The notes: a model not told the origin generated them from the letters alone. 64,000 bases of DNA from Haloferula luteola (GCF_014201715.1 NZ_JACHFD010000001.1:310001-374000); one strand, 5' to 3'; numbered from the stretch's first letter, positions 51,468-60,817 are shown. Numbers and translations are program-made.

Positions 51468-53266
51468 CTGTCTTCTTCTCCAAACGCAGCTCTCGGAAGC
51501 CGCACTCTCTCGACCAAATCGCGCACCGCTTCAGGAGGGGCTGGCGTCGCAAGTGAAACCGCCACAGCGATCCCAACATTCACCAGCATGCCCAACATGC
51601 CGATCCCCTCCGGCGAAATGCCCCACCACCACTGGCTGGCATCGCCCATTCCCAATCCCGGGAGTCCAAACTTGAAATAGCAAATGTAGCAGGCCGTGAA
51701 CAACAGCCCGCAAATCATCCCTGCCACCGCGCCTTCACGAGTCGCCCTCTTCCAGAAAATCCCTAGAATGATCGCCGGGAAAAACGATGAAGCCGCCAAA
51801 CCAAAGGCGAACGCCACCACCTGCGCGACAAATCCCGGAGGTCGGATGCCAAAGTAACCCGCCACACAGACCGCCACCCCGGCAGCAGCCCGCGCGACGA
51901 GCAATTCCCCCTTCTCTGAAATGGACGGATTCAGCGTCCGTTTCACCAAATCGTGGGCCACTGAGGTGGAGATCACCAACAGGAGACCCGCCGCCGTTGA
52001 GAGCGCTGCTGCCAATCCACCCGCGGCTACCAAACCGATCACCCAATTCGGCAAATTGGCGATTTCTGGGTTCGCTAGCACGATGATATCCGCATCGATG
52101 TAGAGCTCGTTTCGCGCCGGCGTCGCCGCATTCAAAAGCACTCGCTCCCCGGAAGCCCCCCGTGCATCTCCTTCAGCAAACACGGGCGCCAATTTCGCAG
52201 CCCCCTCCATCTTGGCAAATGGATCCCCACTGCCATCGTATTGGATCTTGCCGTCACCATTTTTATCCAACCACGCAATCAATCCAGCGTGCTCCCAATT
52301 CTTAAACCACGTCGGCACTTCCGCATACGATCTCCCCGGAATGGTCTCCAACAAATTCGTCCGCGCAAAAACCGAGACCGCCGGTGCCGTTGTATAGAGA
52401 ATCGCGATGAACAAGAGCGCCCAAAACGCCGATTTTCGCGCGTCGCTCACCTTTTTCACCGTGTAGAAACGGACAATCACATGAGGCAATCCCGCGGTCC
52501 CTACCATCAGCGTGAGCGCAATCGCAAACACGTCGATCATCGGCTTGTGCCCCTCAGTATAAGCTGCGAACCCCAACTCCTTCTGCAGCCCGTCAAGCTT
52601 ATCGAGCAGGTACGTTCCTTCCGCCGTCGTCGCACCCAGCCCTGTTTGTGGCAATGGATGTTGCGTCAACATCAGGGAAATGAAAATCGCCGGCACCATG
52701 AATGCGAAAATCAACACACAGTACTGAGCCACCTGAGTGTAGGTGATCCCCTTCATCCCGCCGAGCACCGCGTAGAAAAACACGATCGCCATCCCAGCAA
52801 TCACCCCCGTGTTGATGTCCACATCGAGGAAGCGCGAAAACACAATGCCGACCCCTCGCATCTGCCCTGCCACATACGTGAAAGACACGAAAATGGCACA
52901 CACCACCGCCACCACTCGGGCCGTGTTCGAATAGTAGCGATCCCCGATAAAATCCGGCACCGTGAACTTGCCAAAGCGTCGTAGATACGGTGCCAGAAGA
53001 AGCGCCAGCAAAACATAGCCTCCCGTCCATCCCATCAGGTAGACACTCCCGTCACGCCCCATCGACGAGATCAAGCCCGCCATTCCCAAGAAAGAAGCGG
53101 CGCTCATCCAGTCGGCTCCCGTCGCCATTCCATTGGCGATGCTCGGAACTCCTCCACCCGCCACATAAAAATCCTTGGTCGATCCTGCTCGCGACCAAAT
53201 GGCAATGCCGAGATAGATGGCGAAAGAAAATCCCACCAAGATCCAGGTCCAAAGTTTGACGTCCAT
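51449..53266 (-). CDS. Sodium:solute symporter, VC_2705 subfamily (probable acetate/short-chain acid uptake)
   Basis: 605 residues with about 13 membrane helices and the SSS-family features KDFYVAGGGVPSIANGMATG and ADWMSAASFLG at the start and GLAAALSTAAGLLLVISTSV in the core. It is the VC_2705 form: the family-specific insert of about 100 residues (WLDKNGDGKIQYDGSGDPF) lies between helices. It is transcribed with a DUF4212 protein, the small partner typical of this subfamily. Relatives carry acetate and similar carboxylates with sodium, which would match the acs gene in the window; the substrate is inferred, not visible. Confidence 0.92.
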   Translation of the reverse strand: MDVKLWTWILVGFSFAIYLGIAIWSRAGSTKDFYVAGGGVPSIANGMATGADWMSAASFLGMAGLISSMGRDGSVYLMGWTGGYVLLALLLAPYLRRFGKFTVPDFIGDRYYSNTARVVAVVCAIFVSFTYVAGQMRGVGIVFSRFLDVDINTGVIAGMAIVFFYAVLGGMKGITYTQVAQYCVLIFAFMVPAIFISLMLTQHPLPQTGLGATTAEGTYLLDKLDGLQKELGFAAYTEGHKPMIDVFAIALTLMVGTAGLPHVIVRFYTVKKVSDARKSAFWALLFIAILYTTAPAVSVFARTNLLETIPGRSYAEVPTWFKNWEHAGLIAWLDKNGDGKIQYDGSGDPFAKMEGAAKLAPVFAEGDARGASGERVLLNAATPARNELYIDADIIVLANPEIANLPNWVIGLVAAGGLAAALSTAAGLLLVISTSVAHDLVKRTLNPSISEKGELLVARAAAGVAVCVAGYFGIRPPGFVAQVVAFAFGLAASSFFPAIILGIFWKRATREGAVAGMICGLLFTACYICYFKFGLPGLGMGDASQWWWGISPEGIGMLGMLVNVGIAVAVSLATPAPPEAVRDLVERVRLPRAAFGEEDSGPVAH

Positions 53267-53275
53267 GACCTTTGC

Positions 53276-53560
53276 TCAATCGTTTTTCCCAAGCAACTCC
53301 CGGTCGAGCCGGTCCATCACCTTCACGTAGATCGCGATCAACACCACGAAAACGAAGATGCTCCCTTGCTGGGCAAACCAGAAACCAAGCTTGAAGCCGG
53401 TCCCAGGAATGCGAATCCGATCCAGGGCATCCACCCATAAAATCCCACAACCATAGGAGACCAAAAACCACACCGATAACAGCCCTCCTAACCAACTCAG
53501 GTTCTTCTTCCAGTAGCGGGACTTCGCCTCTTCGCCAGGCAAGGATGGATCGTTTCTCAT
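53276..53560 (-). CDS. DUF4212 small subunit of the solute:sodium symporter
   Basis: 94 residues with two membrane helices (LSWLGGLLSVWFLVSYGCGI and WFAQQGSIFVFVVLIAIYV), fitting TIGR03647/DUF4212. The large symporter gene starts 9 bases downstream. The family always precedes VC_2705-type symporters and is thought to be a small subunit of the transporter. Confidence 0.92.
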   Translation of the reverse strand: MRNDPSLPGEEAKSRYWKKNLSWLGGLLSVWFLVSYGCGILWVDALDRIRIPGTGFKLGFWFAQQGSIFVFVVLIAIYVKVMDRLDRELLGKND

Positions 53561-53675
53561 GGGTTTCCCATCCCTCTAGCAGTCTCGAAGGGAAGCGCCA
53601 AGCACCCTCTTGGGTTAACTGGGAAGGGTCGTCCGGCTCAAAACCCGAACACGCCACGGATGCTTCTCCGCACCT

Positions 53676-54971
53676 TCAGGAACCTCCTGCGACATCGGCG
53701 GTTTCTCCCACCACCTCGTCGCCCTTTTCCTTGGCCCCTTCGGTGAGGATGCGCGATTCCTGAGCAGGCCGACGTCCCTCTTTCCCAATCGCGACCGCAA
53801 TCCAGCGGAACTCATCACTGTTATCGAGGATCACCTTAACCACCATCGTCAGTGGCACCGCCAGCAGCATGCCGATCGGGCCCCAAAGCCAGCCCCAGAA
53901 AATCACCGACACCAACACCACCAAAGTCGAAAGGCCGAAGCGACGGCCCATCAACATCGGCTCTAAAACGTTGCCGAGGAATGTATTGATCAAAAGATAC
54001 CCACCCAAAACCGCCAATGCGTAGGGAGGTCCCGAAACCAACAATGCCAGCAATGTCGGTGGCACTCCCGCGATCACCGACCCCACCACCGGGATGAAAT
54101 TCAGCGCGAAAGCCAAAATCCCCCACAGCGGCCAGAAGTCGATGTTGGCAGCCCAGCACAAGGCTCCTGCCATCACTCCGGTCGCCAAGCTGATCGCCGT
54201 TTTGATTCCGAGATAACGCTGAGTGTCCCGCAGCGCGCTTAACATCCGCTGAATGTTGGGCCCCCGGGCCTCGCAAATCGCATCCATCCGCCGTCCAAAC
54301 ATGCGCGCTTCCGTCAGCATGAAGACCGTCAAAATGACCACCAGCACCGTCGTTCCCAAGAAACTCACCATGGTGCCCAAGACACCCGTTCCCAAATTCC
54401 AGATTTGCGAGACCTGAACCTCGCGCAGTTGACCGATCATCAACTCGGCAGCCTTTGCCAACCGGTTGTCTTCCTGCCCTTCCGGTTCAGGATATTCGAT
54501 CACCTCGGCCCTCGGCGCCGCTTCCAGCTCCTCCTCGGTCGGCGTGTCGATCTCCGACTGCATCTCGGGGTTCCGAGCCGGATTCATCTGCCACCAATGA
54601 CGCAGTTGATCCTCGGTATTCGCGAAAGACTCCACCGCCTGCTCCAGTTTCCCAAAGGTAAGCGGTCCGTAGTAGCTATTCCACCGCGCTTGCAACTCCC
54701 CCACCACCGACAAGGCGAACACAATCACCCCGGTCAGAAAGGCGAAGTCGACCAGCACCGTCAACATCACCGCAATCGACCGCGGAACCCGCCGGTTGCG
54801 CAGCCAGTTCGTGATCGGAAAACTCACCGTCGCGATAAAGAAGGCCAAAAGAATCGGCACAACAAATGTCTGCGCCGCCTTCAAACCCGCAACCAGCACC
54901 ACCAAGGCAGCCAGCATCACGAGCACCTGGGCGGCGCGCGGACGGCGATTGGCGTTAGCAGCGCTACTCAT
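53676..54971 (-). CDS. AI-2E-family transporter (PerM-like)
   Basis: 431 residues with about seven to eight hydrophobic helices and the family layout: helices 1-2 (LVMLAALVVLVAGLKAAQT and FVVPILLAFFIATVSFPI), a large cytoplasmic insertion (residues about 100-190) and the long C-terminal hydrophobic run (IGVLAALNFIPVVGSV-like region, IFWGWLWGPIGMLLAVPLTMV). The motif FIPVVGSVIAGVPPTLLAL is typical. Members are thought to act in Na+/H+ antiport or signal export; the true substrate of this one is unknown. ATG at 54971. It sits on the minus strand behind the symporter pair's direction but 115 bases upstream of it, so it may have its own promoter. Confidence 0.9.
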   Translation of the reverse strand: MSSAANANRRPRAAQVLVMLAALVVLVAGLKAAQTFVVPILLAFFIATVSFPITNWLRNRRVPRSIAVMLTVLVDFAFLTGVIVFALSVVGELQARWNSYYGPLTFGKLEQAVESFANTEDQLRHWWQMNPARNPEMQSEIDTPTEEELEAAPRAEVIEYPEPEGQEDNRLAKAAELMIGQLREVQVSQIWNLGTGVLGTMVSFLGTTVLVVILTVFMLTEARMFGRRMDAICEARGPNIQRMLSALRDTQRYLGIKTAISLATGVMAGALCWAANIDFWPLWGILAFALNFIPVVGSVIAGVPPTLLALLVSGPPYALAVLGGYLLINTFLGNVLEPMLMGRRFGLSTLVVLVSVIFWGWLWGPIGMLLAVPLTMVVKVILDNSDEFRWIAVAIGKEGRRPAQESRILTEGAKEKGDEVVGETADVAGGS

Positions 54972-55037
54972 TTCGACGCGCCAGTCTAGTCGCCCGCGAA
55001 ACGGGTGACAAAGGATTCCTTTGTCTCTTAGAAGATT

Positions 55038-56048
55038 TCATGCGGGTTCCACTCGATGCCCGGGTACCCATGCACGGTGGCCGATGCTCCGGCAGTCTCT
55101 GGGAGCGAAGAACTCACGCAACCCCGGACGCTGATGAAGATCCGCCAATGCCTGCCCCAGCGCTGGCCATCGAAAGGCATATCCCTCGCCCAGCAGCCGC
55201 GCCGGCTCCACCCAACGACTCTTCAACACCAACTCCATCTCCGTTCCACGCAGCCAAGTCCCCATGGCCAGCATCCACTCCCTCGATCGCATTCCGATCG
55301 GCATCCCCCACTCCCGCCTCATCTCCGCCATGAATTGCTCATTCGTCGGAGCGTCTGGTGCCACCAGATTCACCACCCCATCGAGGAAAATCTGATCCTC
55401 CAGCCAGTCCACCACGCCCAGAAAATCGTCCATGTGCAACCAAGCCATTCGCTGGTGCCCGTTCCCCATCGCACCGCCCAGGCCCCACTTCACCAAATGG
55501 CTCAACACTTCCAATACGGTGCCCTTCTCCATCGCCAAAACCATCCCGGTCCGCAGCGCCACCTTGCGCACGGACCCGGGCACCTTCATCGCAAAAAAAG
55601 TCTCCTCCCACGCACGAACCACGCCCACCGAGAAACCCTCACCCGGTTCGCCCCCCCACTCATCCTGCGGGCCATCCTCGGCATGCCGATAATACGTCGC
55701 CGAGCTCGCATTCATCCAAACCCGAGGCGGATTTCGACACCCGGCAATCGCCTCTCCGATCGCCTGCGTCGAGCGCACCCGAGATTCCAGAATGCGACGC
55801 CGATTCTCCTCATCATAGCGGCAATTCACCGTTGCCCCCGCAAGATTGATCACCAAATCCGCCCCTTCCATCGCCAGCGCCCATGGCCCCTGCGAGGCCC
55901 CGTCCCAAGGCAAAGACATCGCCCGTTCATCCATGCCATCCTGCACACGCGCCACCGCGACCACCTCCCGGCTCTGATTCAGAAAGTGCGTCGTCAAATA
56001 CCGGCCCAGGAACCCATTGGCCCCAAAAATCACCACATTCCCTTTCAT
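55038..56048 (-). CDS. TIGR01777-family NAD-dependent epimerase-like protein (second copy)
   Basis: 336 residues, the extended SDR fold with the loop GANGFLGRY (about 9-17), DLVINLAGATVNCRY, NASSATYYRHAEDG, ALRTGMVLAMEKGTVLEVL and a DUF1731-type tail. It is about 40 residues longer than the copy at 27921-28817, owing to a C-terminal extension. Its start overlaps the stop of the upstream membrane protein gene by four bases, so it belongs to the GbsR-membrane protein operon. No reaction is assigned to the family. Confidence 0.88.
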   Translation of the reverse strand: MKGNVVIFGANGFLGRYLTTHFLNQSREVVAVARVQDGMDERAMSLPWDGASQGPWALAMEGADLVINLAGATVNCRYDEENRRRILESRVRSTQAIGEAIAGCRNPPRVWMNASSATYYRHAEDGPQDEWGGEPGEGFSVGVVRAWEETFFAMKVPGSVRKVALRTGMVLAMEKGTVLEVLSHLVKWGLGGAMGNGHQRMAWLHMDDFLGVVDWLEDQIFLDGVVNLVAPDAPTNEQFMAEMRREWGMPIGMRSREWMLAMGTWLRGTEMELVLKSRWVEPARLLGEGYAFRWPALGQALADLHQRPGLREFFAPRDCRSIGHRAWVPGHRVEPA

Positions 56049-56539
56049 GCCCGGCCTCCTTTCCGGACCAACTCAGCCGCGGTCCATATCCCACAGACGC
56101 CTCCTGCTACCGCCGCCAGCCCCCCAAAACCCCATGCCACGGCAATCCCCCAATCCATCACCCATGGCAGAATCCCCATCAGCAAGCCCAGGCTCGCACC
56201 CATCACCCCAAACACTCCCGGCTCCAACAGCCCCGCGTGAATCGAGCTCGCCAGACAAAAAGTCACGGGCATCGCCACCAAAAGCCATGCGATCCCACAC
56301 ACGAGCCCTGACATCAAAACGAAAACCACCATGAATCCCCCCCAGTCCGCCCAATCCACCGATGTCCAACCGATCCGGATAAGCGAAATCCCTCCCAGCG
56401 CGCTGCATTGCGCTGCCCACCCCAGAACCATTCCACGGAAGCTCGAACCGTGGACCGTAGCATGCCGGTTCGTCGCCAAAATCCGTTGGCCGCTCGGTGG
56501 ATCTTGTCCCCATTCCCCTCCCAATTGAAAATCATTCAT
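56045..56539 (-). CDS. Small multi-pass membrane protein of unknown function
   Basis: 164 residues with about four hydrophobic helices from residue 60 on (GGFMVVFVLMSGLVCGIAWLL, VFGVMGASLGLLMGILPWVM, IAVAWGFGGLAAVAGGVCGI) and a hydrophilic start. It lies between the GbsR regulator (59 bases upstream) and the TIGR01777 gene (four-base overlap), so it is the middle gene of a likely three-gene operon. I recognise no named family. Confidence 0.75.
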   Translation of the reverse strand: MNDFQLGGEWGQDPPSGQRILATNRHATVHGSSFRGMVLGWAAQCSALGGISLIRIGWTSVDWADWGGFMVVFVLMSGLVCGIAWLLVAMPVTFCLASSIHAGLLEPGVFGVMGASLGLLMGILPWVMDWGIAVAWGFGGLAAVAGGVCGIWTAAELVRKGGRA

Positions 56540-56598
56540 TTTCCCGATTATGATATTTTCGATAAATTCTGAAACTCATCCCTAACAAAACGGAACAT

Positions 56599-57120
56599 TC
56601 ACCCGAGCAGCTTGGCCGCCATCTGAATGGCAAATCCATGCTTCATCGAACCGACCTGATCGGCCACCCGCGACGCAAAGCCCACGAACTCCTCCAACTG
56701 CCGCATTTGCTCGTGAAACTGCTGACCCTCAGCACTCACCATCTCCTTGCTGTCCGCAGCGCATTCCCGCAAAACTCCCAAAGCCGGATCGATTTCCCTC
56801 CGCTTCCGCTCCCGGGTCACCGTCTTGAAGATCTGCCAGACGTCTTTCTCGGCTTCGAAATACTCCTTTCGATCTCCCTTTTTGACGATGATGCGCAACA
56901 AACCCCACGAGACCAATTCCTTGAGATTGCTATGGGCATTGCCCCGACTGATCTGCAGAGCTTCCATCACCTCATCGGTACTCAGCGACTCCGGAGTCGT
57001 CATCAAAAGCGCATGAATCTGAGCCATCGTCCGATTGATCCCCCACTGACTCCCCATGGCTCCCCATTGGGCAACGAATCGCTCCCTCGCCTCTCTCAGT
57101 CGGATTGCCTCGTCGCTCAT
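56599..57120 (-). CDS. GbsR/MarR-family transcriptional regulator
   Basis: 173 residues from the ATG at 57120 (MSDEAIRLREARERF); a GTG at 57153 would add 11. The GbsR form of winged helix is visible: REARERFVAQWGAMGSQWGI, LMTTPESLSTDEVMEALQIS and RGNAHSNLKELVSWGLLRII. The C-terminal half (REIDPALGVLRECAADSKEM) is the usual helical tail. GbsR members often repress osmoprotectant genes. It probably regulates itself and the two genes behind it; no operator was identified with confidence. Confidence 0.88.
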   Translation of the reverse strand: MSDEAIRLREARERFVAQWGAMGSQWGINRTMAQIHALLMTTPESLSTDEVMEALQISRGNAHSNLKELVSWGLLRIIVKKGDRKEYFEAEKDVWQIFKTVTRERKRREIDPALGVLRECAADSKEMVSAEGQQFHEQMRQLEEFVGFASRVADQVGSMKHGFAIQMAAKLLG

Positions 57121-57312
57121 TACGTTTTCACTATTTCCTGAAAATTCGATCACATCAAGCAGAATCTTCAGCCCGCCCCTTCCCTCGTGACAAGAGCGTC
57201 ACGATAAACTAAAGGCGAAAGTTGATCTCCGGCTCCAGCCTCCCAAACGTTGCAGACCCGCAACCCTGCAGAGGCTGGCCCAAGCTCTGCTACACCATTC
57301 GGTTACAAGCTC

Positions 57313-59967
57313 ATGACCCCAATCCGAACGACCCTCCTCGCCGCACTCGCGGCCCTGCCCGCCTCTGGTCAGGTCGTCATCAACGAGATGATTGCCAGCA
57401 CGACCGGTACCGACAGCGAATTCATCGAACTTTACAACACCTCCGGAAGTGCCATCGATCTCACCGGTTGGACCATCGAAGTTTTCGATAGCAACAACGG
57501 CGAAAGCGACACGACTTACGGCGCCAATACCCTGACCCTCTCGCTCGACGGGGCGACGATTCCTGCGAATGGCTTCTATCTTCTTGGGTCGGCCGAATTC
57601 ACCAGCGCCTTCCAGATCACACCGGATGCGACCTTTGCCAACGACTCCCTGATGAATGCGTCGTGCACCGTGATCCTCCGCGATAGCTCCTCCGCGGTGG
57701 CTTACGCCGCTTTCCTGACCGATGCGGATACCGAAACCGACACCGCCAACGATGGAGGTGTCGCGATCACTCCCAACGTGACGGTGGGGCCCGATGGCAC
57801 CTTCTTCCCTGCCGGATACACCTTGGTCGGCGATGGCGGAACCTCCGCCAACCCATTGGAATTTAGTCCAAAACCCGCCCCATCGGCCACTCCAACGACT
57901 TCGTTGGACGAAGATCCTCCGGTTGTCTTGAGCCTTTCTCCAGCCAATGGCGTCATTCTTGCCAGTGCCCCGACTGAGATTCTGATGAGCTTCAATGAGG
58001 CCATCATGCCCGGCGCCACTGGCAGCATCACTCTTTATGATGCCGCCGACGATTCCGTCGTGGAGGCCTTCGACATCAACAGCACCAGCGGCAACGTCAT
58101 TCTCTTTGGCAAAGACGTCTATCTGGCACCCACCGTTCCCCTGGAGCTTGCCACGGAATACTACATCCTCATCGACTCCGGAACGATCCTCGATCTCAGC
58201 GGAAATGCTTACGAGGGGATCTCTGCCACCGACGGTTGGACCTTCGCCACCGCGGGTCTCGCAGTGCTCGACAACTCCGGCCCCTACACCGAGGACTTCG
58301 CCTCCTTCGTATCGAGCGAAACGGTGCCCGAGGGCTGGACTTTCGAAGGAGCTGATCTCACCTATGACGGGGATTGGAACACCGGAACCACTGGTGGCTT
58401 CCGCGGCAATGCCAGCGTGCTCGGTTACCAACATTCCAGCAGCACCGGGATCTTGGTGGAGAAGTTGACCCTCCTCAACGACACGGGCAGCACGATCACC
58501 GACCTCACCATCTCCTATGACGGACGCGTCTCGCGAGCGGACCAGACTCGTGTTCCGCAATACGAAGTGGCCGTCGATGGCGTCACCATTGCCTCGCTGC
58601 ACTACTCCACCGCCGAAGGGGACGGCATCACCAAAACGGGAACGGTCAGCGATCTCGCCATCGAAGATGGCGCCACCGTGACCCTGACTTGGACCTCCGA
58701 CCGCGGCCTCAGTTCCGGCAGCTCAAAGCAAATCGGCATTTCCAATGTTTCTGTCGAAGTGGGCTCCACAGCGCTTCCTCCCACCGTTTCCACCACCGCC
58801 GTCGATCTTACCTCAGTCACCACGTCGGGTGCCTCAGTTTCCTCAGAAACCCTGAGCGAGGGCAGTGCTGAAATCACCACCATGGGCTTTGTGGTCGCCC
58901 CGACTTCTGTCGACGACACTCCCGAGATTGGCGAAACCGGAGTGACTGATTTCCCAAGCGAATTTGCGGGAGTCTTTCCCTTCGATGGCACCCTCACGGG
59001 TCTGACTGCCAGCACCTCCTACACCGTGCGTGCTTATGCCACCAACAGCGTCGGCACCACCTATGGAGCCACCGCAGAATTTTTGACCTTGGATCCCGCC
59101 CCTTCATTCACCGGCACCTACAGTGAGCCCTTCGATGCCTTCGACGGCACCTTCCCAGCAGGATGGACAGGGATCAGCACTGGGGGCAGCAACTCCTTCG
59201 GTGGAGATTGGGGGTCGGGCTCCAGCGCAGGCTTCCGTGGCAACATGAGCAGCCCAGGCGTCGTCGGCTACCAACACACTTCGACCTCACAGACCCTTGA
59301 GCTCACCCTGCGCATGGTCAACGATACCGGTTCCACCCTCACGGCGCTCAACTTCTACTACCTGGGTCAAGTTGCCCGCGTCACCGAGACCCGTTCGCCG
59401 ATCTGGACCGTGAGCCTCAACGGCACGGAAGTTCCCGAGCTTTCCTACAGCACTGAAGACGGCGTCAACAAAGCCGTCACCGCGAGCCTCTCCGGCCTCA
59501 GCATTCCGGCGGGTGCCGAATTCGAACTGGTCTGGTCCTGCGATCGCGGTCTTACCACAGGAGCATCCAAACAAATCGGCATGGGCGAACTGATCATCTC
59601 CACCGAGGAAATCGTGGTCGAGGAACCTGGCTTTGCGGATTGGGCCACCACCAACGGAGTCACTCTAGGTGCCTCGGGCGACGATGATGGCGACGGCATC
59701 GCCAACCTCATCGAATACGCTCTGGGACTCGATCCCCAGGTCGCCGATGGATCACCAGGCTCCTTCGATGGTTCTCTCCTCAGCTTCACCAAGTCGACGG
59801 AAGAGCGCACCGACATCACCTACAGCATTGAAGTCTCCACCGACCTCGGCGTGACGGATCCTTGGGTGGCGGTCACCCCGGACACCAACGACACCAGCAC
59901 CATCGCTTATACCCTTCCCGAGGGCAGCGCCAAGCTCTTCGCCCGGCTCGTCGTCACCCAAAACTGA
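57313..59967 (+). CDS. Secreted lamin-tail domain surface protein with a duplicated domain
   Basis: 884 residues from the ATG at 57313, opening with a signal peptide (TTLLAALAALPASGQVV). A lamin-tail domain follows (VINEMIASTTGTDSEFIELY, IDLTGWTIEVFDSNNG), then a Big_5/Ig-like domain (PPVVLSLSPANGVILASAPT, about residues 200-310). Two copies of a domain of about 165 residues come next (about 324-485 and 602-766), separated by a fibronectin-like stretch. The end has the verrucomicrobial module GDDDGDGIANLIEYALGLDP. There is no PEP-CTERM tail. It is a cell-surface or released adhesin-like protein; the ligand is unknown. Confidence 0.82.
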   Translation: MTPIRTTLLAALAALPASGQVVINEMIASTTGTDSEFIELYNTSGSAIDLTGWTIEVFDSNNGESDTTYGANTLTLSLDGATIPANGFYLLGSAEFTSAFQITPDATFANDSLMNASCTVILRDSSSAVAYAAFLTDADTETDTANDGGVAITPNVTVGPDGTFFPAGYTLVGDGGTSANPLEFSPKPAPSATPTTSLDEDPPVVLSLSPANGVILASAPTEILMSFNEAIMPGATGSITLYDAADDSVVEAFDINSTSGNVILFGKDVYLAPTVPLELATEYYILIDSGTILDLSGNAYEGISATDGWTFATAGLAVLDNSGPYTEDFASFVSSETVPEGWTFEGADLTYDGDWNTGTTGGFRGNASVLGYQHSSSTGILVEKLTLLNDTGSTITDLTISYDGRVSRADQTRVPQYEVAVDGVTIASLHYSTAEGDGITKTGTVSDLAIEDGATVTLTWTSDRGLSSGSSKQIGISNVSVEVGSTALPPTVSTTAVDLTSVTTSGASVSSETLSEGSAEITTMGFVVAPTSVDDTPEIGETGVTDFPSEFAGVFPFDGTLTGLTASTSYTVRAYATNSVGTTYGATAEFLTLDPAPSFTGTYSEPFDAFDGTFPAGWTGISTGGSNSFGGDWGSGSSAGFRGNMSSPGVVGYQHTSTSQTLELTLRMVNDTGSTLTALNFYYLGQVARVTETRSPIWTVSLNGTEVPELSYSTEDGVNKAVTASLSGLSIPAGAEFELVWSCDRGLTTGASKQIGMGELIISTEEIVVEEPGFADWATTNGVTLGASGDDDGDGIANLIEYALGLDPQVADGSPGSFDGSLLSFTKSTEERTDITYSIEVSTDLGVTDPWVAVTPDTNDTSTIAYTLPEGSAKLFARLVVTQN
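58282..58767 (+). repeat. Internal domain duplication, copy 1
   Basis: Codes for residues about 324-485 of the lamin-tail protein. Shared landmarks with copy 2: PYTEDF/TYSEPF, GDWNTGTTGGFRGN, LGYQHSSST, NDTGSTITDL, DGRVSRADQTRVP, LHYSTAEGDG and WTSDRGLSSGSSKQIGI. Confidence 0.85.
59116..59610 (+). repeat. Internal domain duplication, copy 2
   Basis: Codes for residues about 602-766 of the same protein. Matching landmarks: TYSEPFDAFDGTFPAGW, GDWGSGSSAGFRGN, VGYQHTSTSQ, NDTGSTLTALNFYYLGQV, TRSPIW, LSYSTEDG and WSCDRGLTTGASKQIGM. Confidence 0.85.
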
Positions 59968-59994
59968 GCTCGATCGCTTTCGACCTCTTATTCG

Positions 59995-60024
59995 GCGGCT
60001 CCGGAAATTCCGGAGCCGCTTTTT
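59995..60024 (+). terminator. Rho-independent terminator
   Basis: GCGGCTCCGG (59995-60004) and CCGGAGCCGC (60010-60019) form a perfect 10-bp stem with a 5-base loop (AAATT), followed by TTTTT (60020-60024). It ends the lamin-tail protein transcript. Confidence 0.95.
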
Positions 60025-60089
60025 GGTCTCTGAATCTGCCCGGCATTTTCCGCATGCATGGGTCCCCGAAACCCGCTTGGCTGTCGGGC

Positions 60090-60725
60090 ATGGACCTGTC
60101 CGACTTCCGCAGAGAATACTCCGCCAAGGGCCTCCGCCGCGAGGATCTGAACGCAGATCCCATCCAACAATTCGAAGCCTGGTTCCAACAGGCGATGGCC
60201 TTGCAGGTCCATGAGCCCAATGCGATGTCCTTAGCAACCGTCGACGCGCGAGGCATGCCGCTTCTGCGCACGGTCTTGTTGAAATACTTCGATCTCTCAG
60301 GCTTCGTCTTTTTCACCAACTACGAAAGTCGCAAAGCCCATCAAATCGCCGAAAATCCCCAAGTGTCCCTGATGTTTCCATGGATCACCCTGGAACGGCA
60401 GGTCATCATTCAGGGACGAGCCGAGAAAATCGGCGCCGCTGAGTCATTGCGTTACTTTTCCAGCCGGCCCCGCGACTCCCAGATCGGCGCTTGGGTATCC
60501 CAACAAAGCTCTGTCATCAGCTCGCGCAAACTCCTGATGCAGAAGCTCGACGAGCTGAAGCGCAAATTCTCCGACGGCGAGATCCCCCTTCCGTCGTTCT
60601 GGGGCGGATTCCGGGTCGTTCCCGAAACCGTGGAATTTTGGCAAGGTGGACCTGCTCGCCTCCACGACCGCTTCCTCTACCAAAAGCAGGCAACCGGCTG
60701 GGAGATCGAACGACTCTCTCCTTGA
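60090..60725 (+). CDS. pdxH: Pyridoxine/pyridoxamine 5'-phosphate oxidase
   Basis: 211 residues from the ATG at 60090, the usual length; ATG at 60054 is in frame but would add 12 residues. The enzyme makes pyridoxal phosphate with FMN. Conserved blocks are DLSDFRREYSAKGLRREDL, NAMSLATVDARGMPLLRTVLLK, FVFFTNYESRKAHQIAENP, WVSQQSSVISSRKLL, PSFWGGFRVVPETVEFWQGG and RLHDRFLY. FMN- and substrate-binding Arg and Lys residues are in place. It follows a terminator, so it has its own promoter between 60025 and 60089. Confidence 0.96.
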   Translation: MDLSDFRREYSAKGLRREDLNADPIQQFEAWFQQAMALQVHEPNAMSLATVDARGMPLLRTVLLKYFDLSGFVFFTNYESRKAHQIAENPQVSLMFPWITLERQVIIQGRAEKIGAAESLRYFSSRPRDSQIGAWVSQQSSVISSRKLLMQKLDELKRKFSDGEIPLPSFWGGFRVVPETVEFWQGGPARLHDRFLYQKQATGWEIERLSP

Positions 60726-60817
60726 ATTCCGGAGCAGGATCATCCGCTTTTTTGGTTTTCCGCCCGCTCTGCATCTCGTAATCAAGCGGCCCGCCCGAAC
60801 GGCAAGCCCGATTTTCC

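Noticed and set aside
55056-56240. 394-codon open frame on the plus strand
   Set aside because: Pro/His/Arg-rich shadow of the TIGR01777 gene and its neighbour, with no domain.
57121-57312. tRNA-like stretch with GCAGACCCGCAACC and TTCGGTTACAA in the GbsR/lamin-tail divergent region
   Set aside because: Arms do not pair into a cloverleaf and no anticodon stem forms.
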